A DNA stretch of 23,691 bases from Lobosporangium transversale (taxonomy: Eukaryota > Mortierellomycota > Mortierellomycetes > Mortierellales > Mortierellaceae), in NCBI RefSeq assembly GCF_002105155.1, contig NW_019029091.1:1-23691 (forward strand), read 5' to 3'. Positions 11,001 to 21,701 of this stretch are shown here, one piece after another (the stretch's first letter is position 1; the number at the start of each line of letters is the position of its first letter). Position numbers and translations under genes: made by a program. The notes below the pieces were generated by a model, which saw only the letters and a list, made by a program, of their open reading frames with translations, made no database searches and had not been told where the DNA came from.

Positions 11001-14000
11001 TGCTATATTGAGAGCATTTCCAGGGAGCCCAAAATCGTTTGCTAGTTGCAAGTCAAACTTCACTTGTCGATCGGCCATTAGTTTACAGACGCTTGATGCG
11101 AAGTTGTGTTTGTATGCTTTTATTTGTGTGGCTCTGCAGTTGGGAGCTTGCTCGTCCTAAGGCGCTTCTGGAGGGCAATGAGACGTGCTCTACAGATACG
11201 TCCCATCAACCCATTGTCATTTAGGCGTAGGAACAGGGTTGATATCTGCTCCTCTGTCTGTGCGTCTTCTAAGTTTTTAATTGCATAGAATCTAGGGTGA
11301 TGCATTATGCTGTTGGGTGTGGTTTGACGGCATACGTGCTTTGCTCTTACATAGCTTCATATACTTACCTGTCATTCGTCTCACAAAAGAAGGGGAAGTA
11401 TCTGTGCCGAAATCCTATAAAGCACCTTGGGTATGAGGACGTTATTGATGAGATATGCTGTCTGTTTGTCGGTTACTGCTTTTGAGGAGAGAATACTACA
11501 CATTGACGTGACTTCTCTTTCTACAATGTTCTCTGTTGTCTTCACCGACCCTCTGGCTGTTACCCAGACACCTAGTATCCGGACAGGGTCATCTTTGCCC
11601 AGCGGGCGGATTTCTTCTGCCGGTGTACCAAAATGGAGATTATTGTTATTGTTGAGCTTGCTGTTTAGTGTTAGCACCTGCGTCTTTTTCGCATTGATTT
11701 CGACCCCGTTAAGAACAAAAAAGGACGTGGCGACATCTAGTATATCCTGTACATGTTGCTTGGAGTCAGATATCCATGTCGTGTCGTCCACAAAAGCCAG
11801 ACATGCGAGCTGAGGTGTATCTGGAGGGCCCTCTATTCTGTATCCCTTCATGTGGTCCATAACTTCACATAGTAGTGGATCATAAGCTATTCGCCAGAGT
11901 AAAGGGCACTCTACGCCTCCTTGATCCAGACCGCATTCTGGGCGGTACTCTTTCGTAAGCCCGTATTCTGTAATAACTCTATTGACCTTGGTAACAGCGA
12001 TGTTCTCACACAACCTGATAAATGCCTCTGGAACTCGTAAGCGACGTAGCCCTCTGGACAACATACCATCGGAAGCACAATTGACCGAATCAAAACACCT
12101 TTTCATATCTTGGAACACTATCCATTGCTCCTTGCGAAACTCTCTAGCATCTTCCATTGCTGCTTGGAGGATATGAATTGGGTCCTTTGTCGTCGTTCCT
12201 TTTAAGACAGAAAAGTTAGGCCCCCGCAAGATGTTATGACGCCGCATCATTTCACTAAGTCTATTGGTTAGAACTGTGAACATGATTTTTCTTGCATGTT
12301 CTAGAAGCGCAATCGGCCTGACTTCCGCCATGCTTCCTGACCATTCTGCTGCCTTTGGGATGCAATACAATAGTCCAGTTTTCCAATCCTTTGGTATTGT
12401 TTCTTGGACTATTGTGGCACCAACAATCTGGAAAAGAATGTTATGTCCGACTTGGCCTTGATGTTGAAATAAATCGTTCGTGGTGCCTGATACTCCTGGT
12501 GCTTTGTTCTTTGGTGTCTCTTGGATCACTACCATAAATTCCTCCCATGAAGGTGGGCTCATGAGCCCATCATACCATTCTTCCTTGATCCTTTCGTGTG
12601 GTGCGTATTGTCTTTCCCAGCGTGTTCCTTGTTCCAGAGGTTTTGCAGGCCTGGGACCGTGCCACTTTTGAAACCATTCTCTGACGTGCCTTTTAATACC
12701 TTCTGGCTCAAGAATGTTGAAAGTGTCACCGTCCTCCTGTACTTGAATCCTGTCCAGTATGACTCTTCCATGTCCTCTACCTAACAACTTATCAATCATC
12801 CGACCTGTCGCCGTAAGCAGCTGTCCGCATCTCTGTTCAATCCACTCTGTCATCTTCGATGCTTTTTCTAAACGCCTCTCTGTCTGCATCTCCGATATTG
12901 CCTGTACCCATCTTTTCTTGATACCCTTGCTCCATGTCTCCCATTCTTCTTCATCTGCGTTCCACCCAGGCACCTCGCCTAGATCCTCCATTCCTCTTTC
13001 CGTTTCTTCCCTCATCCATTTCGCGTGGTTGTTGAATTTGATCCGCTCCGCCTCTAGATATTCTCTTGCACTATCCTCTAGATCGGTTCGTCTTCTCCGT
13101 CTAATTGCCACCGTTGCTTGCTTGATCTTGCTTAGGTCCCGCACTAAGTGTAAGATCGAGAGTTCTGCTTGAGGTTTCACCCCTGATCTACCTACTGTTT
13201 TACCTGGTAGGGTCGCTTTTGCACAGCGAAGCACTGTTTTTGAGTACCAGCGCCACGCTTGTTCCACCTTTACCTTCTCTAATTCTTCCGGAGTTATTCT
13301 GCCTTCATTTTGGTTCTCATATTTGAGTCCAAGATTCCTCATTTTCTCCTGATCGTCGAGAGCCATGTTTAAGGCATTTTCAAAATCATCCCACTGTGTC
13401 TTGTTAATGTCTCGAAATTGAAAGCGGAAGCCTTTGGGTTTCTTGTACTTAAGAGGATCTGCCTTGTGGATGAGTGCTTGGATTGTGATATTGGCCGTCA
13501 CCATTTTATGGTCCGACGAGACTCCATCAACCGAACTGTGATCAACATACACAAGCTTGCCCACCAACAAGCTATCTGTAAAGATCATGTCAATTCGGCT
13601 GACACCTTGGCATGTAAAGTCTTGTGTTGTTGGGTGTAACGCCCTGTAGGTGTCGTAGAATTGCTCTGTTTGTAGCCATTTTAGGATATCGGTTTCTGGA
13701 TTGGTGCTGGTCCTTGTGCAGTTTTTTCTGTCAATCCTGGGATTGCATACCCCATTGAAGTCTCCCATAATAATTACCTCCCTGCGTTCTGCTCTTGCAC
13801 TAATACATTCTCCTTTGAGCCACTCGCTTAATTCTCTGCGCTGCTTTTCCTTTTCACGATTCGTTCTATCTTCACTGGGTACATAACAATTAATCACCCG
13901 AAGCTTTAATTGTCCTTTGAAATTAAAATCTCTAGACTGCCCTCTGCTTCCACATGAGGATATTCTCCCAGCATGTACCCATAGCCACTTGTGGATAATG

Positions 14001-14283
14001 AGGCCGACTCCCGTACCTCGCGTTTTCCCTTCCTCACCTGTTAACCACCAAAATTTATAACTTTCTTGTTTTATATAGTCTGCTGCTATTTTCGCACCAT
14101 GATTCATATTTGTCTCTTGTAACGAATAACATCATACTCTTCTGACTCTCCCCAATGACAAAGTGTTTCCAATTTTCCAGCTGTTAAAATTCCCTGTGTA
14201 TTGAAGGTTCCTAACTTCAATCTATCATTCTTTCCATCTCTATTTACTGTCCTACATGTTACTATGTTAGGCGTATTACTCAT
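8007..14283 (-). CDS. LINE ORF2: AP endonuclease, reverse transcriptase, charged helical region, RNase H, Cys/His finger (frameshifted)
   Basis: ATG 14283-14281 overlaps the ORF1 stop. AP endonuclease (about 14220-13480): KLGTFNTQG, LQETN (split by a one-base loss near 14118), IIMGDFNGVCNP, SSDHKM. RT (about 12560-11700): AEVRPIALLEHARKIMFTVL, FQDMKRCFDSV, CGLDQGGVECPLLW, AFVDDT. Thumb to about 11300. Then comes a region of about 360 residues (11078-9990) that becomes almost pure Glu/Arg/Lys/Gln helix. RNase H (about 9860-9230): LYSDGS, STKAELVGL, YIDNMAV, VKWVKGHAG, IRADQAAK, with all four acidic residues. After the solo LTR the protein resumes in frame at IAD|WREVEWKASL, then CRMCEQEQEN and EHLWRCP (a CCHC-like finger), then a conserved-looking tail (YIVCRFVKSIEELGRTEIW). 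Removing the LTR, the frame spans about 5.95 kb, near 1,980 residues, unusually long for a LINE ORF2. Confidence 0.88.
8906..9232. mobile_element. Solo LTR inserted in the LINE
   Basis: A 327-bp segment begins TGTTGTATATTTC and ends AATATTTTTCA. It is flanked on both sides by GTCTG (8901-8905 and 9233-9237), a 5-bp target-site duplication typical of LTR retrotransposons. Removing the segment and one GTCTG copy exactly restores the LINE ORF2 frame (RVRNYIAD to WREVEWKASL), which confirms the boundaries. Inside are a TATAAG at 8945-8950 and poly(A)-signal-like AATAAA at 9145-9150. It is unrelated in sequence to the LTRs of the element at 16541-22260. The orientation is not established, since both strands begin TG and end CA. 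Confidence 0.9.
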
Positions 14284-15868
14284 TTAAGGAAGGTTTTGAG
14301 GATTGTCCAATTATCACTACAGGCTTTGATGGCAATGGTACTGTTTTTTCAGCAGCCCTGGGTGGGCCCATTAGCGCCATAATAGCGGCCAAAGTCTCGT
14401 TCGTGTCTGGGATAGCTAGTCCACTGGAGTTCTGGCCTTTCTTTGACTTCATCGCGCTGCGACTTGTGTCTGCGCTCAGACCGACTGCCATTAGCTGTTC
14501 CTTAGGGACAGTGATGCCCATATTCTTTGAGAGCATTTGAATCACTATAGACATCAACATCTGATTGGTCTGCGCAAGCTGTAATGGCTCCTGTTGCATT
14601 TAACGATAGTCTCTTGAAGCTGTCCAATTTTCTTTTCCAATACATTTTTGCATAGCTTTATTTTGTCCATTATGCTGCTGTCCAGGCTGTTGTTGCTTAT
14701 TTTGTTGTGGCCGCTTTTGTCCATTCTGCAGTCCATTTTGCGGTCCATTTTGCGGTCCATTTTGCAATTCGCTTTGTCTCTGTGTCTGTTCTCCATTTTG
14801 GCTGCTACTTCCAATGATCTGTGCAAATGTACGGTTAGCCGTGACCTTAAGCGCTCCACCTCTTTGGTACTCTTTCACTGCCTGGAGTGGGCCTTAGTCT
14901 TCATTCTTTCAATGTAAATTGTGCACACCCTTTGAATATGGCCTAGTTCACCGCACTCTCTACATCTTTTGTCTTCTTTATCTCCCCACATAGTTTCTTT
15001 CCCACCTACTTTAATGGGAATCTCCATGCAGCTAACCATGTCTGCTTCTGATGAGAAATAAACGAATGCTTCACGTAAAGTCTTTGTGTATTTACCCTCT
15101 TTCGAGAAAATCCTTGGGATAATTAAAAACTCAGCCTTATTTTCGCCCAGGATCTCTTTCAAGTCCAAAGGCGTTGTTCCCATAGGGAGTTGAGACAGCT
15201 TTGCGACATAACGCAGTTCCCACACTACTTTCTCCTTTCCAATTGTACTTAAACGAGCAAGATCTCTACCAACGAAAACCCACTTTTTCTTTTCCGCTTG
15301 GATTTTCTTTACACTCTCCTCTTGTCTAAAGAGAACTCTTGCCACAATTTTGATACCATTTTTGCATGGACGAGTTACAATTTTTTCCACTTCGCCAAAC
15401 TGAGCCATCGCTGATTTGATCCTGAAATCATCAGTCCTTGGGATGAAGACCGTAAATTTCAACTGATCTATCCTGTTCTGTGATGCGTTGGTCCTGATCG
15501 ACTCTGGTGAAGATAGGCTGCTCCGAAGATGTTCCGTTTTCTTCGTCTTCTTTATGGTGAGTGAGTTCCAGCAGGTTCTCTAGGTCACCCAGCGTTTCAA
15601 CGGCGACGCGAAAAACTTTTTGTCCGTCCTTATTCTTGATACGGGTTGGTCCCTCCGTGCAGTGGATGCCTTGGTGAATGAGGATCTGCTGGAGTTCATC
15701 TCTTTTCATAGCGTAGGTGTCGCCATAGATCAGATCCACAGGAGCCGTGGCCACGAAAAACCTTTCCTTAGTTCTCTGAACTTCGATCCACTCTGTTTCG
15801 TCATCCATTTCTTCGTCGTCTTCGTCAATTGCTGTCTCGGTAGCAGCGCGCTCTTGATCAACTTGCAT
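14276..15868 (-). CDS. LINE ORF1: RRM-like, CCHC zinc knuckle, Gln/Asn repeat and coiled-coil C-terminus (frameshifted)
   Basis: Nucleocapsid-like RNA-binding protein of the LINE, about 530 residues. It starts at ATG 15868 (MQVDQERAATETAIDEDD, an acidic N-terminus). Next is an RRM-like fold: VEIYGLHPK joined near 15437 to DDFRIKSAMAQFGEVEKIV, followed by REAFVYFSSEADM. Then comes a zinc knuckle, CRECGELGHIQRVC (CX2CX4HX4C), near 14970-14925. After a frame change near 14880 a Gln/Asn-rich stretch follows (QNGPQNGPQNGLQNG), then a heptad-like helix (KNVLEKKIGQLQETIVK, then MQQEPLQLAQTNQMLM). It ends SSKPSLNE with TAA at 14278-14276. Four or so single-base frame changes split it. Upstream, a frame from 16090 runs in phase to 15868 apart from one TAA near 15890, so a longer N-terminus is possible. 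Confidence 0.8.
14719..14766. repeat. 12-bp tandem repeat in LINE ORF1
   Basis: Four consecutive 12-bp units: gtccattctgca, gtccattttgcg, gtccattttgcg, gtccattttgca. On the minus strand they encode QNG(P/L) repeats in the Gln/Asn-rich part of ORF1. A second frame through the same bases gives KMDR repeats and is the less likely reading. Copy number probably varies between element copies. Confidence 0.8.
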
Positions 15869-16145
15869 TTGTTTTAGTCCCTTTTTGGATTATAAGAACA
15901 GCGTTGAGTGGAATTCATTGCAATTGGGGTGGTGGCCCCAATACTTTGGCTTGGTTTTTTGCGCGTCTTGGCCGTCAAGGGGAATTTTTGTTTTTTGAAA
16001 TTGTTCATTCTGCTTGTTCTCCATCATCTTGTCGATGATGGAGTTGAATTTTTTACCCCAGACATCTTGGGTTGATAAATACTTTTGCACTCTTGTGCGC
16101 TAACGTTAGGGTGTGTAAGGGGTGTTAAGAGAGGGGCAGTGTTAA
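15869..16145 (-). other. LINE 5' leader
   Basis: This segment precedes the ORF1 start. A minus-strand frame (16090-15890: MQKYLSTQDVWGKKFNSIID, later CNEFHSTLFL) reads toward ORF1 and is in phase with it apart from a TAA. It may be part of ORF1 or a leader with internal promoter activity. CCCTAAC-like bases near 16105-16115 (minus strand) are a single occurrence and not a telomere repeat. The boundary with the next segment is not defined. Confidence 0.4.
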
Positions 16146-16540
16146 TGTAGCGTCCGACTTGATGGATCGGAGAAGAGTTTTATAAATGGTCCTATGACAG
16201 TCGGGTCGAATATGGATCAGTCAATTTGAAGTGTTGTACCAAGATAAAGGTAAGGAACACTTCAGGACGGAGAGTCCACTATTTATTATAGCGGGAGGAT
16301 CGGGTGGCTGAGCTCACGTCCAGGCAGGACGGGTGGGTTTGAGGTACCACTATAGGTATACCTCTGGTCCTACCTACCATGACGTCACTTGTTATAGGAC
16401 GTGAGCTAAAGTTGCCTCGATTTAGGACACTGACTTGTAAGTAAATATTATTTACTTCTATTAACACTATCAGCATCAACCCTTAATAAGTCCCGTGATA
16501 TTGTAATTTAGGATTAAATTATTAATTATCAGAGCGATAC
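16146..16540. other. Unassigned segment, possible LTR remnant
   Basis: No gene here. The segment begins TGTAGCGTCCGACTTGATGG, like the start of an LTR, and CA-ending positions occur near 16476-16482. However, no target duplication matching the upstream gttaa was found. It contains short inverted sequence such as TATAGGTATACCT near 16352. It could be a solo LTR, part of the LINE 5' end, or the original DNA upstream of the tRNA gene. Confidence 0.3.
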
Positions 16541-16917
16541 TGTCGTAGAGCATCTACTAGTGATCTCTGGAAACTAGTGGTAATGATGAAAAATGAAAGA
16601 ATTGGGCAAGAGCCTCGTTTTGGGATACGATAGTGATCCTAATAATGCTTTGAATGATTTTGAGGATGCTGCAAAAGGGCATCGATAATAAGAAGAGAGA
16701 TCTTAATAACTGCTAATTTTCTGAGAATTCATAATGAGAATAATGAAGATAAACTCACCTGCAAAAGGCATCGATAATAAGAAGAGAGATGCCGTTTTTG
16801 CAGTGAAGGAAAAAGCTACTGAAATACTATTTAAAAAGGTAGAAATAGGATGATAGGAAATAAATAAATTGAAAGGAAATACATATTTAGGTAAATGAAT
16901 AGGCGTCATTTACGACA
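16541..16917 (-). repeat. 3' LTR of the gypsy element
   Basis: 377 bp, TGTCGTA...TACGACA. It matches the other LTR throughout except for about eight 1-2 base indels (for example cctcgttttggg here against cctcgtggttttggg there, and gatcttaataac against gatctttaataac). It contains the same pair of direct repeats (16669-16701 and 16759-16790). Confidence 0.95.
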
Positions 16918-19900
16918 CCCCTCCATTCGGATTGGCACTACTCCTGGAGTGCCTGGATAGACGCCGTAGCTCTCTCTGATAAATCTCAGCACATTTGCTG
17001 GAGGAATGATAGGAGAAAGAGGAGCTACAGCATCACGATCAGCGATGAACTGCTCTTGAGCTACACGTTGTCGTGCAGCATCTTGAATTTGTGCCTTACT
17101 GGATCAAGTTTCAATGGGTGATCCGTCCATGGAATTATCCATAGAAAATTCATCAGAAGCGCTTTTTGGTTTATACCAAGGCCTTAGGCATCTCGTTATC
17201 GACTAGAACAGCCTTCTTCAATCTATCTTGATGGACTAAGTCAGCTTTTATCGTACCGTCAGGCCATGCAAGCTGAAAGGTATGTAGAGGCGTTGCTCGA
17301 ACAATACGTAAGGACCATAAAAACTTTGATCAAATTTCTTCTTAGCGAAGTGCTTCACAAGGACAGCATCACCTGAAGAAATTTATTTTCGTCGATTTCA
17401 TTCTGCTTGTCATAGGTAGAAGCCATAAGATCTGCTGCTTTCTGTTGTAGACCATGTGCCTTGCGACGTATTTCATCAATCTGATCAAACTGTTGTTGTC
17501 TGTAAGCTGAGTAATCATCTTCCGTTATGAAGTCGAATAAATGAGGGTGAGAAGTATCTCCAGGGATAACTGGATCTAGACCATAAACCAGTTTAAAAGG
17601 TGACACTTTAGTGATAGAGTGTATACGAACTCGACATGCGAATAAGGCTTGTAAAATGTATCTGTCCCAAGCTGTACGATGATTTCCGACAAACTTGTTA
17701 ATCATTGTGCCTAATAAGCCGTTAAATCGTTCGCACTTTCCGTTGGCTCGGGGATGGTATGCAGATGTTAGTTGATGGTTCGTACCCATCCGATTCATAT
17801 ATCGCTGTAAGGTCGCTGCCGTAAATTTGATCCACGGTCTGTGACAATTTCAGATGGACATCCAAACTGCATAAAAATTTCCTCATAAATAAAGTCAGCA
17901 ACTGCCGATGCAGTCGCTTCATGCACAGCACGGGCTAAGGGCCAGTTGGTAGCATAATCAATTGCGGTGATAATCCAACGATTGCCATTCTTGGTTTTCG
18001 GTAGGGCTCCTATGAAGTCCATTCCCCAGCGCTGAAAGGGCAAGGTAGGCTCTAGAGGATGTAGAGGTGCAACAGTGGCATCTTGACGGGCTAACAGCTG
18101 ACATTCAGGACAAGCTGAGACCATTGTTATAATATCAGCACGAAGGGTTGGCCACCATACACGAGTTGAAACCAGATCGAATAAGCCGTTTCGGCCAAGA
18201 TGACCAAAGCCAGCATGATACATATATAGAGTATCAGCTCGATTGACGAAAGGAACAAATGGGACTGGGCCGTGTTCTGTTATACGACACAAAGTATCGT
18301 GATCGACTTGGAAATGAATTGCTTCATCTCTTACTAGTTTAGCAGATTCATCATCTTCAGGTAAGGATCATCCTTGAAATAGGCATAGATGTATAAAGGC
18401 CAGTCAACATTATCAGCGGCAAAGTCTTTTATAGATGAAGTAGTTGCAAGAAGAGGCAACTGTTGGTGTAGATAAACGAGACAAAGCATCTGCGGCTGAG
18501 TTATCGACACCTCGACGATATTGAATATCAAGATTGTAGGGCGCCAAAAATTCAATCCATCTGGCCATACGACCGCTCAGATGAGGTTGATTAAATAAAA
18601 AGCGTAGGCTAGCGTGATCAGTGAAGACGGTTACTACTGATCCTAAGAGGTAAGAGCGCCATGCTCCACATGCTCGACTATGGCCAATAGTTCTTTTCAT
18701 GGACTGGAAAATTTTTCTCAGAATTAGAGAGCTTGTGTGACACAAAGCAACCGGGTGAAGACGGTTATGATCATTTGTGAAAGAATGCTCCTGTAGCAAT
18801 GTCAGAGGCATCAGTTTCCACAAAAAATGGCTTAGAAAAGTCTCCGGGTAAAGAACTGGTGTTGAGGTAAGCATTGAATCAACTTGTCCATGGCTGCTTG
18901 ATGTAGGAGTCATTGTGGTAAGGTCTCTTTTGGCATTGTTTTGTCCTTCTTGCTTAATAAATCAGTCAAGGGCTTGCAATCTTGGCGAAGTTGCGTATAA
19001 ATCGCCTGTAGTAATTTGTGAAGCCTAAGAATGAGCGTAATTCTTGAACATTGGATGGAGTGGGCCAATCTTTAAGGACTGCAACCTGTCTGGATCGACT
19101 TCATACCTCGAGAGGATATGACATGACCCAAGAATTTGACTTAGATACACCAAAGGTACACTGCTGGGCTTTGCGTGAAGGGAAGCCGATTTCAAAGCTT
19201 CTAGAACCAGCTTGAGATGTTGAACATGCTCTTTCATAGAAGAAGAGAAAATAAGGATGTCGTCTAAAAAGACAACAACGAACTTGTCCAAGAATTCCTT
19301 TAAGACATCATTGGTTAAAGTCTGGCATGTAGCAGGTCCTCCTGTGAGACCAAAAGGCATGACTACGTATTCGAAATGGCCATATCTTGTATTGAAAGCA
19401 GTTTTTGGAATGTCTGCAGGGTGAATACGCACTTGATTAAAAGCACTTTCTAAGTCTAGCTTGGAGAAAACAGTAGCACCAGTAAATCGATCGAAAAATT
19501 CTTCGATCAAGGGAAGTGGGTACCTATTCTTGATTGTGATTGAGTTCAAAGCTCTATAATCAATACACAGCCGGAGGGAACCATCGCTCTTGGTCACGAA
19601 TAGAACAGGGGATGCCCACGGGGAAATGGAAGGTCTGATAAAGCCTTTCTTAAGTAAATCATCAAGTTGTTGCTTTAAAACTAACAACTCTTTTGGGGAC
19701 ATCTTGTAGGCTCGCTTATAGATCGGGCGTGCGTCTACTGTATCAATGTGATGATCTTGAGGTCTCTGTGGTGGTAGAGTCGACAATGGAGTGAAGACAG
19801 AATTTTCATATTCGTATAAAAGCTTCTGTAGTGTAGGATCAATATTGTTGTCTTTAATAACTTCCGCTAACGAAAGAGCAGAAATTTTCGGAGTCGATTG

Positions 19901-21526
19901 TTCATCTTGAAGAAAAACCAAACCCAGGTCTTGTTGATTTGACACAGCACGCTGGATGGCTCGATGAGTACACAACGAATCCATTTGAGGTTCCGAAGAA
20001 AGAACCTTTAGGGATGAGTCTTTGGAAGAAGCCTTGTATGATGCTCCATTCACAGTCCAAGTCAAAGTTCCTTGAACATAATCAGTATTTGGATTATACT
20101 TCTTTAACCAAACCAGGCCAAGGTAAATGTCTTGACTTAGGATATCAGCCACGCAAAATTCCTCGTCATGAGTAAAGTTGCCGATAGTAAATACGAGAGT
20201 GACTAAGCTTGTCAACTTTACGTTACTAAGATTGGCTGTAGTGGCGATTGTTGGCCGATTGAGTTTTGTTTCTTTTTTTATGAGCGAAGGATCATATGCG
20301 CGGATCCTGTTAAGCGCTGTTGTAGAGATCGCGTTGCAATTGCATCCGCCGTCGATAAGGGCAATCAGCTCAGTTGAGCCGACGTTCGTTTTGATGAAGA
20401 TCTGTTCAGGCAACATTTTGATGTGATCTTCTAGTGGTGCTGATTTATCTGTCATTGTAATAGGCTCAACGGTATGAGCTTGTAATTGATTAACATGGGC
20501 AGATTTGTCAGGCTTATTATCAGGCTTTGTAGGGCAAGCGTACCCTTTGTGATCTGTCTTGCCACAGATATAGCATGACCGGGGACCATTGCCACCGTTT
20601 TTGTAGCATTGTACCTCAGAATGGCCGTGCCTGCCACAAGTAGGACAAGGTGGACGTCTTGTTCTGAGGGAATCTATGTCCATAGTAGATTCCGCAACAT
20701 GGTCATGGTCTTGATGACGGTCTTGATGACGGTCTTGGTGTTGTTGTGAATTATTTTGATGAGAATTGTTTTGATGAGAGTTATTTCGATGATAAGTGGT
20801 ATGTGAGGTTGAATGTCTGACAAAGTCATTATTTTTGTAAGATGCTTGATGTGGAGGAGGAGTATGAGGTTTGTCATTGGATCTTGATGCCTTGTCTAAG
20901 AGTCTCTTTGCGTGCCAGTTATGAGATTCTGTGCGACAAACATCTAGGACTTCATTCCAGGTCGTGGCGTTCTCTTTCTGAAGCTTGCGCTGGAGCCATA
21001 AATCTGCGACTCGACGGAAGTTCCATACTTTTTCTCCTTCGGGAATTTTATCACGAAGTGGATAGTATGCTGCCTCGAACTCACGGACGAATTCCATAAC
21101 ATCTGAGTTCGGTTTCATGGATAAATTGTCGTACTTGTAACGTAGCTCGAACTCATCATCCGCCTTGGCAAATTGTTCCTTAAAATCATGAGCGAATTTT
21201 TTCCAAGTGAGGATATTCTTAGTCTCAAGATCGTCAATGTGTCTAAGACTCCAATCACGTGCGATCTTTTCCATATGTAGAGCAACACGAACTGTAAAGA
21301 AGTTATCATTGACGTTGGAAATTTTGTACAAAGCGTCCATAGCGCGTAACCAGGATGAAACATCCGTCTTGCTATCGAATCGTTCAATTCCTGCAAGATT
21401 AAAATGCTGATTGGTTGTAGTTTCCATATTTACATCACCATCGGTGTCAAGAAAGGAATTGGAGGATGTGGTCGTGGTAGAGGAGCTTGCGGTGCTTTGA
21501 ACGTTGATATTGGATGGGGGTTTCAT
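16906..21526 (-). CDS. Gag-Pol polyprotein: capsid-like gag, two CCHC knuckles, protease, RT, RNase H, integrase (frameshifted)
   Basis: From ATG 21526 one frame runs through gag to RT until 19025 (833 residues). Gag: retrotransposon capsid-like helices ([40 protein letters not shown]), then [14 protein letters not shown] and [14 protein letters not shown], both CX2CX4HX4C. Protease: [15 protein letters not shown] near 20360-20330, with DGG where most families have D(S/T)[49 protein letters not shown] near 19265. RNase [13 protein letters not shown] linker, VETDASD near 18810, [18 protein letters not shown]. Integrase: YHAGFGHLG...CPEC zinc site, [26 protein letters not shown] (DDE). After the integrase core, [10 protein letters not shown] and [19 protein letters not shown] follow. 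Allowing for indels, the frame continues to a TGA at 16908-16906 inside the 3' LTR. No chromodomain was recognised. Confidence 0.9.
16918..16928 (-). promoter_or_regulatory. Polypurine tract
   Basis: The minus strand reads GAATGGAGGGG immediately before the 3' LTR (TGTCGTAAATG). A purine run abutting the 3' LTR is the plus-strand DNA synthesis primer site of LTR retrotransposons. Confidence 0.85.
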
Positions 21527-21655
21527 TGTTGATAAATAAAAGGTCTTTGTTTGAAAAAAAAGGGCAAATAAGGGGATGAATAAATAAAAATGTGTGTAAA
21601 CAAGTAAAAAGGTAACAAATAAGGAAAGAGATAAATGAAACGGAAAAAGAAAGCT

Positions 21656-21657
<2 letters not shown>

Positions 21658-21693
<36 letters not shown>
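21658..21693 (-). repeat. A36 homopolymer in the gypsy leader (T36 on the plus strand)
   Basis: Thirty-six T on the plus strand, so A36 in the element RNA, about 130 nt upstream of the gag ATG and 165 nt after the PBS. The surrounding leader is also A-rich. The length as assembled may be inexact. Confidence 0.85.

Positions 21694-21701
<8 letters not shown>

Larger units (their letters stand above)
7733..16145 (-). mobile_element. LINE (non-LTR) retrotransposon, near full length, with APE, RT, RNase H and separate ORF1
   Basis: The order on the minus strand is leader, ORF1 (15868-14276), ORF2 (14283-8007), 3' UTR and a poly(A) tail (T17 on the plus strand at 7733-7749). ORF1 plus an ORF2 with AP endonuclease and RNase H matches Tad1/I-superclade LINEs. 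A solo LTR (8906-9232) interrupts it. Both ORFs are broken by about ten small frame changes, only some of which need be real decay. The 5' boundary is not defined: the leader probably ends somewhere between 16090 and 16145. I found no convincing target-site duplication next to the poly(A). Confidence 0.85.

Noticed and set aside
14719-14766. CRISPR-like array
   Set aside because: The units are contiguous 12-mers without spacers and encode a protein repeat in a eukaryotic LINE.
14648-14917. Plus-strand Leu/Ile/Ser-rich membrane-like frame
   Set aside because: It is the antisense of the Gln/Asn and coiled-coil parts of LINE ORF1 and its 12-bp repeat.
16100-16120. Telomere-like TTAGGG near the LINE 5' end
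   Set aside because: Only a single unit, not a tandem array.
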